Positions 1 to 6,879 of a stretch of DNA of 15,269 bases are shown one piece after another (the first letter of the stretch is position 1; each line of letters begins with the position of its first letter). The DNA is from Candidatus Saccharibacteria bacterium UBA2866 (GTDB lineage: Bacteria > Patescibacteriota > Saccharimonadia > Saccharimonadales > Saccharimonadaceae). The translations under genes and the position numbers were made by a program. Under the pieces are notes generated by a model, which made no database searches, was not told the DNA's origin, and saw only the letters and a list, made by a program, of their open reading frames with translations. The stretch is from positions 41,603-56,871 of the forward strand of contig DEEY01000016.1 of NCBI GenBank assembly GCA_002350545.1. Reading direction: 5' to 3'.

Positions 1-915
1 GGTCGTAACCTCCGGAAGCCCTCGAGTAACACTATTTCTAAAATCGCTAGAGCTAAACTTTCGAATGAGAGAGTTAAACGCTATTTTTTTAAGTCCATTA
101 ATAGTTTTATCCTTATCAAACACAAAATCCTTCAAGTCCTTAAGTTTCACCGGCGCATCAAACATAAGTCTCGCGAGTTCCCGCGACATATACGCTGACT
201 CACGCCCAGCTTCCAACTTGTCATGCGTCGAACCAGTAATCTTATCCAAATTTTCATAAATTCCATCAAGACTACCATAATCATTCAATAACTTCGCTGC
301 AGTTTTCTCGCCAATCCCAGCAACTCCCGGAATATTATCTGACGAATCCCCCTTCAATGCCTTAAACTCAAGAAATTGCGATTTTAAAATACCATACTTT
401 TCTTCCACTTCCTTCACATCAATCTTCTCAATATTCGAAAATCCTTTCAAAATCCGCCACATATGGGTATTTGAATCTACAATCTGCAACATATCAAGAT
501 CCGACGAAATAATATAAGTATCCCAGTCTCCAGCCTCATCCGCCTGCAAGCTCAAAGTCCCAATAATATCGTCTGCCTCATAATCATCAATTTCCACAAA
601 ATTCCATCCTAAATCTAAAATCAGCTCCCGGAGCAATGGTATTTGTGCATAAAAATCTTCACCCGGCTTCACTCGCCCAGCCTTATATTCCGGATAAATT
701 GCTCGCCTCTTAGAAGTAGAACTTTTTGAATCCCATGCTACTACCACTTTAGTTGGCGAAAGCTTCTTTACGATTTCCATTGCAATCGCCGCAAACCCAT
801 ACACACCGCCCGTCGGCGTCCCATCCGCCAAACTTAGCGCCCCCATCGCATAATACCCCCTATAAAACACCGACTTTCCATCGATTAGCACTAATCGTTT
901 CGTGCTAGAATTCAA
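1..915 (-). CDS. polA: DNA polymerase I, 5'-3' exonuclease domain (partial, 3' end beyond window)
   Basis: This is a flap/5'-nuclease that removes RNA primers and 5' flaps during replication and repair. About 305 codons are visible and the frame is open to the window edge, so a polymerase domain may or may not follow. Visible family motifs in order are LIDGKSVFYRGYYAM near the N-terminus, VVAWD, the metal-binding EADDIIGTLS, SSDLDMLQIVD, and the helix-hairpin-helix stretch KGDSSDNIPGVAGIGEKTA. I chose the TTG at 915-913. It overlaps the TGA of the upstream kinase (TTGA) and has an AAGGAG ribosome site 9 bases upstream, inside the kinase C-terminus. No ATG precedes the first conserved motif. 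It is therefore co-transcribed and translationally coupled with the kinase. A stand-alone exonuclease of about 300 residues is the alternative. Confidence 0.9.
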   Translation of the reverse strand, partial: MNSSTKRLVLIDGKSVFYRGYYAMGALSLADGTPTGGVYGFAAIAMEIVKKLSPTKVVVAWDSKSSTSKRRAIYPEYKAGRVKPGEDFYAQIPLLRELILDLGWNFVEIDDYEADDIIGTLSLQADEAGDWDTYIISSDLDMLQIVDSNTHMWRILKGFSNIEKIDVKEVEEKYGILKSQFLEFKALKGDSSDNIPGVAGIGEKTAAKLLNDYGSLDGIYENLDKITGSTHDKLEAGRESAYMSRELARLMFDAPVKLKDLKDFVFDKDKTINGLKKIAFNSLIRKFSSSDFRNSVTRGLPEVTT

Positions 916-1478
916 AATGAAATCTCCTTCAAAACTTTATCTACATCTTCACACAATTCTTCAACCGAACCATTATTCAAAACAAAATAATCTGCCGCCA
1001 CAATCGGACCGCCCTTTTCCAAATTCTCAATTTCCGAGCGATCTCGTTCCCGAATTGCCGCTGCATCAAACGACCTTCCTGGCCGTTTTGCCACCCGATC
1101 ATAACGCAATTGTTTATCCACTACGACCGCCAAAAAAGTAATTGCTTTCGGAAACTCGTGCTTCAAAGTTTTATATTCCGTCCAAGAATACACCCCATCT
1201 AAAACAATTCGCTTTTGCCCAGCCTCAATTAAATCCTTCGTTTCTTCAATCACCTGACGCACTACCCAATCCTTTCCTTCCGTCTCCCTAATCATTTCAC
1301 GAAACTTCTTTTCCGATTCGCCATCCTCCGTTCGCTCAATTCCCCGCTTTTCCATTTCCTTATAAATCATCCCACAAAAATAAACTTTAGGGTAGCCCTT
1401 TTCAGTTAAATGATCTACTATCACCGACTTACCAGAACCGCTCATCCCTACAATCGCTAAAATCTTTACATTATCCAT
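912..1478 (-). CDS. P-loop nucleotide kinase, dephospho-CoA-kinase-like (UPF0200-type)
   Basis: This 188-residue P-loop kinase has a Walker A motif GMSGSGKS at residues 11-18 and an N-terminal strand KILAIVG. A phosphate-acceptor-side region (FCGMIYKEMEKRG) and a LID-like arginine-rich stretch (AAIRERDRSEIE, about 139-150) follow. The arrangement resembles the archaeal dephospho-CoA-kinase-related UPF0200 family and adenylate/cytidylate kinases. The substrate cannot be read from the sequence. It is the first gene of a minus-strand pair with polA, and its TGA stop overlaps the polA TTG start. Its promoter is a TGTTATAAT extended -10 placed six bases before the ATG, mirrored by the identical promoter of the divergent phosphotransferase gene. 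A role in CoA or nucleotide metabolism is inference from the fold only. Confidence 0.75.
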   Translation of the reverse strand: MDNVKILAIVGMSGSGKSVIVDHLTEKGYPKVYFCGMIYKEMEKRGIERTEDGESEKKFREMIRETEGKDWVVRQVIEETKDLIEAGQKRIVLDGVYSWTEYKTLKHEFPKAITFLAVVVDKQLRYDRVAKRPGRSFDAAAIRERDRSEIENLEKGGPIVAADYFVLNNGSVEELCEDVDKVLKEISF

Positions 1479-1484
1479 ATTAGT

Positions 1485-1571
1485 ATTATAACACGTAATA
1501 CTCTTTTGAGGACCGTAAGCTTGGCCGAACGGCCTTGAGTGTGTCCGAGAAAGAGTATTACGTGTTATAAT
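1485..1571. promoter_or_regulatory. Divergent leaderless promoters inside a perfect 22-bp inverted repeat
   Basis: The arms at 1485-1506 and 1550-1571 are perfect reverse complements. Each ends outward in TGTTATAAT, an extended -10 box. Each -10 is followed by exactly six bases and the ATG of the kinase (1478, minus) or the phosphotransferase (1578, plus). The 43-bp centre holds a GGCC-GAAC-GGCC hairpin and further GGAC/GTCC pairing. There is no clear -35 on either side. The two genes therefore share identical core promoters and probably identical control. Confidence 0.75.
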
Positions 1572-1577
1572 GATGTT

Positions 1578-2390
1578 ATGAGTAATTTTTTTACGATTAA
1601 CGACCCGTTAGACCAAATTATCGCAAATACTCTACCTAATGAGAAAATCTTAAAAACCAAACATATTATTACTGGTTGGACTAATATCGTAATTGAGGTA
1701 ACTACCAACAAAGGTGCTTATTTCTTCCGTTTTCCTCGTAATCCTTTCTGGTCTAAAATGATTGTCAAAGATGCCACAGTTTGTAATTTCGTAGATGGCA
1801 AAACCAGCTACTACACTCCCCAAATGAAACTTTGTTACGATGACAAAAACCGGCCTTTCTCCGTCCACCAAAAAATCGAAGGTTATACTTTAGGCGATCG
1901 AATTTACCATTTATCTCACACCGCCCTCACTGGCGCAGCTTACGATATTGCTAAATTCATCAAAGAATTATCCAATATTGATTTAAAAAATGCCCCCGAC
2001 GCAGTCAAATATCCTCTTTCCGATTTTCTCCATGAGCTAGATTACGAACACTACGAAAACCATATCGACGCCGACCATACTTATATCAAACAAACTGAAC
2101 TTAAAAAACTCGTCCATGGTGACCTTAATCTCGGAAACATCCTACTCGATAAAAATGACAAAGTCATCGGCATCATTGACTTTTGCTTTGCCGGCACCGG
2201 TAACCCTAACATGGATGTCGCCCGTATGATTTCTCGTCCTGCTCCCAAAGAATTCGAACAAGCCTTTCTCAAATACTTCGATGACACCGCCGAAATTGAA
2301 CGCATGAAACTCGCCTGGAAACACATCGACAACGGCTATGCCGAACACATCCGCACCAACTTCCCCGAAATCAATCTCAATCAATTATAA
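1578..2390 (+). CDS. Aminoglycoside/choline-phosphotransferase-family kinase (APH fold)
   Basis: This 270-residue protein has the APH/choline kinase signature. The Brenner-type catalytic loop VHGDLNLGN spans residues 179-187, with D182 as base and N187 as metal ligand, and is followed by the metal-binding IIDF at 199-202 (D201). An N-terminal lobe (GWTNIVIEVTT...AYFFRFPR) matches the nucleotide-binding sheet. The family phosphorylates small molecules such as choline, sugars, methylthioribose or antibiotics, and nothing here identifies the substrate. I start at the ATG at 1578 rather than the in-frame ATG at 1539, because TATAAT at 1566-1571 lies six bases upstream and the longer start would fall inside the promoter. 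The aldolase fusion gene follows after 17 bases but has its own promoter. Confidence 0.8.
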   Translation: MSNFFTINDPLDQIIANTLPNEKILKTKHIITGWTNIVIEVTTNKGAYFFRFPRNPFWSKMIVKDATVCNFVDGKTSYYTPQMKLCYDDKNRPFSVHQKIEGYTLGDRIYHLSHTALTGAAYDIAKFIKELSNIDLKNAPDAVKYPLSDFLHELDYEHYENHIDADHTYIKQTELKKLVHGDLNLGNILLDKNDKVIGIIDFCFAGTGNPNMDVARMISRPAPKEFEQAFLKYFDDTAEIERMKLAWKHIDNGYAEHIRTNFPEINLNQL

Positions 2391-2392
2391 TA

Positions 2393-2407
2393 TGCTATAA
2401 TATTCTT
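2393..2407 (+). promoter_or_regulatory. Extended -10 promoter, leaderless start of aldolase fusion
   Basis: TGCTATAAT (-10 at 2396-2401) lies immediately after the preceding stop codon, and six bases separate it from the ATG at 2408. No ribosome binding site is present, and the predicted +1 is the A of the ATG. Confidence 0.65.
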
Positions 2408-4213
2408 ATGAATATATTAGTGGTGGGAAACATCATTAAAGATGTTTACTTAAATCTTGATTCGCGCACCGAAAATTTTGAAACCGACAAAAATCATACC
2501 AAATGGTTAAATCTTGCCTTCAATGCCGAAGAGCACTATTTTTTCAATCGTGAGTCCAGTTTTGGCGGAGCCGCCGTTACCTTAGAAGTACTTTCCAAAC
2601 TAGGTCTCCCAGCCACCATCACTAATTCCGACCTCAAAATAACTACCGACGGCCCCGTCACTAACCAACCCGTCAAAACTCATCGTTATATTCTTTTGAC
2701 CGATGGCAATCCTTGCTACCTGGCACCATCTAATCACGAAATCACCAACTTTGCTACTCCAGACGATTTTTATGACTATATCTATATCGATCGCTCCGCT
2801 AAACTTAGTCCCACATCTATCAATAAAATCTCCTCCTATCTCGACCTTTCCAAAAACACCAAATTAATCGTCTACTACAAAGATCAAAATGATCCAAATC
2901 TAAACCAAATCATTTCTCAAGCCGATTTAGTTTTTTACGAGAATAAAAAACCAAACCTTCCTCCCGAAAAGCTCATTCATATTTCCGAAAACCACTTCTC
3001 CTATCAAAACATTCACGAAAACGTCTCCGTTGATCGCATCGATATGTTAACCCATCTTTCAGTTTACTCTCTTGCCTCTGCCACCATTCTTGGTAGTTTT
3101 ATTCTTGGCAAATCCGTTGAGGAAAGCCTACGCCTCGCTCGTATTAATGTCGAAAGCTCCACACTAAACTCCACTTTAACTCTGCAGGAACTCCAAGAAA
3201 TTTCCGACAAATCAGACCCTACAGAAAACCTTGAACTCATCGCCGCCAATCTAGTCTTAAAGGGTAAAGGTATTCTCGCCGCTGACGAATCAGGCGGCTC
3301 AATTCACAAAAAATTCGAAAATCTCAATATCCCCGACACCTATGAAAACCGACGTGATTACCGCAACATCTTCTTTACTACACAAAACCTCGAAAATTAC
3401 GTTAACGGAATCATTTTATTTGACGAAACTGCTCGTCAGCTCGCCGACAATGGGCAAAACTTTGTCGATTTCCTAATCTCTCGTCGTATCATTCCTGGCA
3501 TCAAAGTCGATCAAGGCCTTGAAAAATTTGAAAACTCTGAAGAAACTTATACTAAAGGTCTCGAAAATCTAGATTTACGTCTTCGTGAATACTACCGCAT
3601 GGGGCTTCGCTTCGCCAAATGGCGTGCTGCTTTTGAAATTCGCCTAGACGCTCAGGGTAATATTTTAACTCCCACCGACCAAGCCATCACAGAAAACTGC
3701 CGTATCCTTGCCGAATATGCTAGCACTTGTCAATCCGCTGGGCTCGTTCCTATCGTTGAACCAGAATTAGTCTACGATGGCAATTATACTATCGACCAAT
3801 CTGCTCTCATCACTAGCAAAATTCTCGACGAACTCTTTAATAAACTCCGCGATTACCACGTTAATCTTCGCGCCTGCATTCTAAAAGTCAATATGGTCCT
3901 CGCTGGCAAACAGTCACAGCAACAATCCACCCCAGCAGAAGTTGGCCAAAAAACTGCCGAAGTTTTAAAAACCCATGTTCCCGAAGATCTCGCCGGCGTC
4001 GTTTTCCTTTCCGGTGGTCAAACTCCTGAACAAGCCACCGCCAATCTAGAAGAAATCGTTAAAAACGGTTCCTTCCCGTGGCCAGTCACTTTTAGTTTCG
4101 CTCGTGCTCTCCAAGACCCAGCTCTCTACGCTTGGAACGGCGACAATCAAAACGCCGAAAAAGCCCACCAAGCATTTCTTGACAGGCTCATCGCTAATAC
4201 CAAAGTATTATAA
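2408..4213 (+). CDS. Fusion: degenerate PfkB-type sugar kinase domain + class I fructose-bisphosphate aldolase
   Basis: This is a 601-residue two-domain protein. Residues 1 to about 265 look like a PfkB/ribokinase fold: N-terminal strand MNILVVGNIIKDVY, sugar-side GG at 53-54 followed by a helix, and the closing helices GKSVEESLRLARINVES. The PfkB GAGD anion-hole/catalytic-base motif is absent; the equivalent place (about 209-218) reads DRIDMLTHLS, so kinase activity is doubtful. Residues about 274-601 are a full class I aldolase. They contain GILAADESGGS (288-298), KWR with K404, VPIVEPE with E451, the Schiff-base lysine K493 in ILKVNMV, FLSGGQ (533-538) and SFARALQ. The aldolase splits fructose 1,6-bisphosphate into DHAP and GAP in glycolysis. 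The stop abuts the bL25 stop with no gap. The aldolase call is firm; the role of the kinase-like half is unknown. Confidence 0.9.
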   Translation: MNILVVGNIIKDVYLNLDSRTENFETDKNHTKWLNLAFNAEEHYFFNRESSFGGAAVTLEVLSKLGLPATITNSDLKITTDGPVTNQPVKTHRYILLTDGNPCYLAPSNHEITNFATPDDFYDYIYIDRSAKLSPTSINKISSYLDLSKNTKLIVYYKDQNDPNLNQIISQADLVFYENKKPNLPPEKLIHISENHFSYQNIHENVSVDRIDMLTHLSVYSLASATILGSFILGKSVEESLRLARINVESSTLNSTLTLQELQEISDKSDPTENLELIAANLVLKGKGILAADESGGSIHKKFENLNIPDTYENRRDYRNIFFTTQNLENYVNGIILFDETARQLADNGQNFVDFLISRRIIPGIKVDQGLEKFENSEETYTKGLENLDLRLREYYRMGLRFAKWRAAFEIRLDAQGNILTPTDQAITENCRILAEYASTCQSAGLVPIVEPELVYDGNYTIDQSALITSKILDELFNKLRDYHVNLRACILKVNMVLAGKQSQQQSTPAEVGQKTAEVLKTHVPEDLAGVVFLSGGQTPEQATANLEEIVKNGSFPWPVTFSFARALQDPALYAWNGDNQNAEKAHQAFLDRLIANTKVL

Positions 4214-4918
4214 TTATTCGTTAGCTTCTTCAGCTTTTTCAGTAGCTTCCTCTGCTGGAGCTTCAGCAGCCTCAGCACCTTCTTCGCCACCTTCTTCAGC
4301 CGCCGCTTCAGCTTCCGCTGCCTCTTGTGCCGCTCGCTTCTCAGCCTCTGCTGCTGGATCATAAAGTGACACCACCGCTTGCTCAAGGTCAAGTTCCTTG
4401 TCAGCATATTCTACGCCTTCTGGAAGCTTGATCGCTGCTAAAGTAATTTTATCTTCTACATCCACCAAACCCGAAGCATCTACTGTTAATTCCTTTGGCA
4501 AATCTGCTGGCTTTGCCTTCACGTCAATTTCATCAATTAGCAAATTCATCGCAAAATGGTAGGTCTTTGAAGCTTCTGATTCCTCAAAGTTTACTACCAC
4601 CACAGGAGTCGTTGCCACCACTGCTTCTTTCGCTGAAATTGCCTGAAATTCAATATTCATAATCTTTCTAGTCACTGGATCAACATCTACATCCTTCACG
4701 ATAGCCATTTTCTTTTTGCCATCAATACTCAAATCAATTGGCGAGTGATATCCAGCTCCAAGCAAGACCTTCTCCGTCGCTACATATTCCGAAGCCAACA
4801 TTTCCGGCTCTTTACCACCACCATACACTACCGACGGGATTTTCCCCTCAGCCCTTAAATTTTTCAGTCTTTTACCTGTAACTTCACGCTTTTCTAGCGT
4901 CAGTTTATATTCAGCCAT
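4214..4918 (-). CDS. rplY: 50S ribosomal protein bL25, CTC-type with acidic Ala/Glu tail
   Basis: This is a 234-residue long-form bL25. The N-terminal 5S-rRNA-binding part has KREVTGKRLKNLRAEGKIPSVVYG, followed by VKDVDVDPVTRKIMNIEFQAI. A C-terminal CTC beta domain follows (VDASGLVDVEDKITLAAIKLPEGVEY). The last 45 or so residues are low-complexity Ala/Glu/Gly, as in many TL5/CTC proteins. Long forms are often linked to general stress, which fits its position behind the heat-shock genes hrcA-grpE. Unlike the leaderless genes around it, it has a 24-base leader with an AAAGGA site before the ATG. The gene is convergent with the aldolase gene and the two stop codons touch, leaving no room for a terminator between them. 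Confidence 0.93.
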   Translation of the reverse strand: MAEYKLTLEKREVTGKRLKNLRAEGKIPSVVYGGGKEPEMLASEYVATEKVLLGAGYHSPIDLSIDGKKKMAIVKDVDVDPVTRKIMNIEFQAISAKEAVVATTPVVVVNFEESEASKTYHFAMNLLIDEIDVKAKPADLPKELTVDASGLVDVEDKITLAAIKLPEGVEYADKELDLEQAVVSLYDPAAEAEKRAAQEAAEAEAAAEEGGEEGAEAAEAPAEEATEKAEEANE

Positions 4919-4951
4919 TATAATTCCTTTCTACTTTGTTTAATTATATCA
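4919..4951 (-). promoter_or_regulatory. rplY promoter with short leader and RBS
   Basis: On the minus strand, TGATATAAT (-10 at 4948-4943) overlaps the end of grpE and a weak -35-like TGGTCA lies 17 bases upstream. A 24-base leader with AAAGGA six bases before the ATG follows. bL25 can thus be made independently of hrcA-grpE. Confidence 0.6.
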
Positions 4952-5371
4952 TATTTTTCGAACTTTGACCATAGCTGGCCTAATTACTTCATCTTTATAA
5001 TAATAGCCTGGCCTCAAAGTTTCCGAAATCACTTCTTTTTCACCCTCTCCTTCCACCATCACTGCTTCATGCAAATCGGTATTAAACTCTACTCCATCCT
5101 CTGACGCAATCCTTACTAGTCCAAGCTCCTTCAATGTTTTATCTAAAGATTTTTTTAGTGGCGAAAGCTCCGCATAACTCTCTATCGCTCTCTCCAAATC
5201 ATCAAGTAACGGCAATATTTTATATACTGTTGCGTATTCCACCGTCTTTTTTTCCGCCATCTTTTGGTTTTCTACTTGTTTTCGGTAGTTTTCAAAATCT
5301 GCTCGTGTTCTTTGCAAATCATTCGTCAGTTCCACAATTTTTTCTTCAGTATTTGTCTTTTCTTTCTTCAT
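4949..5371 (-). CDS. grpE: GrpE, nucleotide exchange factor of DnaK
   Basis: GrpE releases ADP from DnaK in the cytoplasm. This one has 140 residues, shorter than the usual 180-200 because the unstructured N-terminus and part of the long helix are reduced. Visible family features are the coiled-coil entry RTRADFENYRKQ (about 21-32), the helix KILPLLDDLERAIE, and the beta-wing signature LHEAVMVEGEGE...VISETLRPGYYYKDEVIRPAMVKV. It starts eight bases after the hrcA stop with a strong AAGGAGG site partly overlapping that stop, so the two are translated from one mRNA under CIRCE control. No dnaK or dnaJ follows here; the next gene is rplY with its own promoter. Confidence 0.95.
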   Translation of the reverse strand: MKKEKTNTEEKIVELTNDLQRTRADFENYRKQVENQKMAEKKTVEYATVYKILPLLDDLERAIESYAELSPLKKSLDKTLKELGLVRIASEDGVEFNTDLHEAVMVEGEGEKEVISETLRPGYYYKDEVIRPAMVKVRKI

Positions 5372-5379
5372 AAACCTCC

Positions 5380-6084
5380 TTATAATATTTCTTCCAACAT
5401 ACTACCTGTATACTTTACCAAAGACATCACCCTGGAATAGTTTTGCCTCGTTGGCCCTAGCACTCCAATATAACTTTTGTCCGAAAACGGCGATCTAAAC
5501 TTTGAAATAATCAAAGACACTTCCGAATTTCTCCCAATCGGGTTTTCCTGTCCAATAAAGATATTCAAAGGTTCACCCGGCGCCGCCTCTCTTAGCCACG
5601 GTTCCAAATTATCAAGTAATTTTGCTACTGATTGTACTCTTCGCGTATCTACAAACTCCGGTTGCGTAAATAGTTGTGATATTCCTGAAAGATATAATTG
5701 TCCACCAATCGTTGCCAGCCCCAAATTACCAGTTAGCTCCACCAACGAATCCACCGCACGGCGAATCGCCGCATCTGCTTGCGACTGCGATGAAACCCTC
5801 ACTTCTATCGCATGAGTTCCTCTCTCGAGCGACGAATCTTTTTCTACTCCGTCTAAATGATTTACATAAAAACGGTATCCAGCATCCGTTGGCACACGTC
5901 CTGCAGAAGTATGTGGCTGTGCAATTAGCCCCAAAGCTTCAAGCCTCGCCATCTCAGCTCGTACCGTCGCTGGCGACACACCAAAAAGCTTCGCCATCGT
6001 CACACTCCCCACCGGCGACGCCGTCTCCGCATATTCCTCAACTATTTGACATAGAATTTGCCTCTGTCGCTCTGTTATTTCCAT
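5380..6084 (-). CDS. hrcA: HrcA heat-inducible transcription repressor, compact form
   Basis: HrcA represses chaperone operons by binding CIRCE and is kept active by GroEL. The N-terminal winged helix is intact: ERQRQILCQIVEEYAETASPVGS, then SPATVRAEMARLEALGLIAQPHTSAGRVPTDAGYRFYV. The C-terminus is also typical (SYIGVLGPTRQNYSRVMSLVKYTGSMLEEIL). Total length is 234 residues against about 340 in Bacillus, so roughly 100 residues are missing from the middle (GAF-like and insert region) with both ends preserved. It is the first gene of hrcA-grpE and carries a CIRCE over its own promoter, so it is autoregulated. The ATG is six bases after TATAAT, which predicts a leaderless message. Confidence 0.95.
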   Translation of the reverse strand: MEITERQRQILCQIVEEYAETASPVGSVTMAKLFGVSPATVRAEMARLEALGLIAQPHTSAGRVPTDAGYRFYVNHLDGVEKDSSLERGTHAIEVRVSSQSQADAAIRRAVDSLVELTGNLGLATIGGQLYLSGISQLFTQPEFVDTRRVQSVAKLLDNLEPWLREAAPGEPLNIFIGQENPIGRNSEVSLIISKFRSPFSDKSYIGVLGPTRQNYSRVMSLVKYTGSMLEEIL

Positions 6085-6119
6085 ACTTAAATTATATCAA
6101 ATTAGCACTCGTCAGTCAA
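6085..6119 (-). promoter_or_regulatory. hrcA-grpE promoter, leaderless
   Basis: The -35 is TTGACT (6119-6114), followed by a 17-base spacer and TATAAT (6096-6091) preceded by TGA (extended -10). Six bases follow to the hrcA ATG. It is one of only two promoters here with a good -35, and that -35 lies inside the CIRCE. Confidence 0.85.
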
Positions 6120-6128
6120 CAGTGCCAA
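6102..6128 (-). promoter_or_regulatory. CIRCE operator (HrcA binding site)
   Basis: On the minus strand it reads TTGGCACTG-N9-GAGTGCTAA, against the consensus TTAGCACTC-N9-GAGTGCTAA: 7 of 9 bases in one arm, 9 of 9 in the other, and the exact nine-base spacer. It covers the -35 and spacer of the hrcA promoter, so bound HrcA would block RNA polymerase. Confidence 0.92.
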
Positions 6129-6148
6129 AAGAAGAGAAAAACACCTTT

Positions 6149-6222
6149 GGGACATTTCGGAGGTTACGACCGAGAATTAGGGCGCTCCGCCCGTGACGAC
6201 GGGCCGGAGCGACCCGTGTCCC
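6149..6222. other. Structured intergenic element between hrcA and the adenylate-kinase-like gene
   Basis: An outer stem GGGACA (6149-6154)/TGTCCC (6217-6222) closes two inner hairpins. One is small (TCGG/CCGA at about 6157-6173). The other is strong (6180-6215) and combines GGG/CCC, GCTCCG/CGGAGC and CCCGT/ACGGG around a GACG loop. The element lies between divergent promoters, upstream of the predicted +1 on both sides, so it may act as DNA or come from an unseen transcript. It is not a tRNA, because there is no T-loop or anticodon arm pattern. I recognise no known family. Confidence 0.5.
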
Positions 6223-6240
6223 GAGAGGGTTATTTTCTTG

Positions 6241-6255
6241 TGTTATAATAATTAT
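6241..6255 (+). promoter_or_regulatory. Extended -10 promoter, leaderless start
   Basis: TGTTATAAT (-10 at 6244-6249), six bases, then ATG at 6256. There is no RBS and no convincing -35. This decides the start over the in-frame ATG at 6193. Confidence 0.65.
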
Positions 6256-6879
6256 ATGAATGATAAAGTTGAAGCAATCAAGTCTTGGCTCGGCACCGGC
6301 AGCATCAATATTTTTGGTCTCCCCATGTCCGGCAAAGACACTCAGGGCATCAAACTCGCCGAAACTTTAGGCGCTAAATTCCTCTCTTCCGGCATGATTA
6401 TCCGCGCCATGGAAGAACAAACCAAGAACCACTATACTGACCACGGCGCCCTCATTCCAACTAATGTTTTCTATGAGTGGGTCTTACCATATTTTGAGCG
6501 CCCGGATTTATTCAACTATCCATTAATCCTTTCTTCAATTGGCCGTTGGCATGGTGAAGAAGACCAAGTAATGTCTGTCGCCGCCGGCGCTGGCCACGAA
6601 ATCAAGGCCGTTATTATTCTCAATGTTTCCGAAGCCGATGTCGAAAAACGTTTCGAAGCCGCCAAAACCCTAAACGACCGCGGCGACCGCCCAGACGATA
6701 AGGACCTCGAAACCTTCAAAACTCGCCTTAAAGAATTTCGCGAAAAGACCGCTCCTGTCCTCCAGTACTATAATTCTCTTGGGCTCCTCATTGAAGTCAA
6801 TGGCGATCAATCACGCGAACAAGTTTTTAACGAAATCGTCGAAAAACTCTACCAAAAAACTTTAAAATCTCCCGCCTAA
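6256..6879 (+). CDS. Adenylate-kinase-like nucleoside monophosphate kinase
   Basis: This 207-residue protein has the order of adenylate kinase. The P-loop is GLPMSGKDTQG at 21-31, where classical Adk has GxPGAGKGTQ. An NMP-binding part (FLSSGMIIRAMEE) and a LID-side segment (LNDRGDRPDDKDLETFKTRLKEF) follow. The C-terminus is typical (EKTAPVLQYYNSLGLLIEVNGD). It would move phosphate between ATP and a nucleoside monophosphate in the cytoplasm. The altered P-loop and weak NMP-site match suggest a second, diverged member rather than the main adk. Its last 53 bases overlap the 3' end of the convergent surface-protein gene. The start at 6256 is set by the leaderless promoter. Confidence 0.75.
   Translation: MNDKVEAIKSWLGTGSINIFGLPMSGKDTQGIKLAETLGAKFLSSGMIIRAMEEQTKNHYTDHGALIPTNVFYEWVLPYFERPDLFNYPLILSSIGRWHGEEDQVMSVAAGAGHEIKAVIILNVSEADVEKRFEAAKTLNDRGDRPDDKDLETFKTRLKEFREKTAPVLQYYNSLGLLIEVNGDQSREQVFNEIVEKLYQKTLKSPA

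Noticed and set aside
1..14. 14-bp identity with the reverse complement of 6159-6172
   Set aside because: About one chance 14-mer match is expected in 15 kb counting both strands, and one copy is ordinary polA coding sequence. The window edge prevents seeing whether it extends.
1539..1577. Longer start for the phosphotransferase (13 extra residues)
   Set aside because: It lies within the inverted-repeat promoter. The extended -10 placed six bases before 1578 marks the shorter start.
4104..4364. Ala/Ser-rich frame on the plus strand, opposite the bL25 tail
   Set aside because: It is a shadow of the low-complexity Ala/Glu codons of rplY and has no start signals.
6149..6222. tRNA or tRNA-like gene suggested by the branched fold
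   Set aside because: There is no T-loop consensus, anticodon arm or 7-bp acceptor stem with proper spacing.
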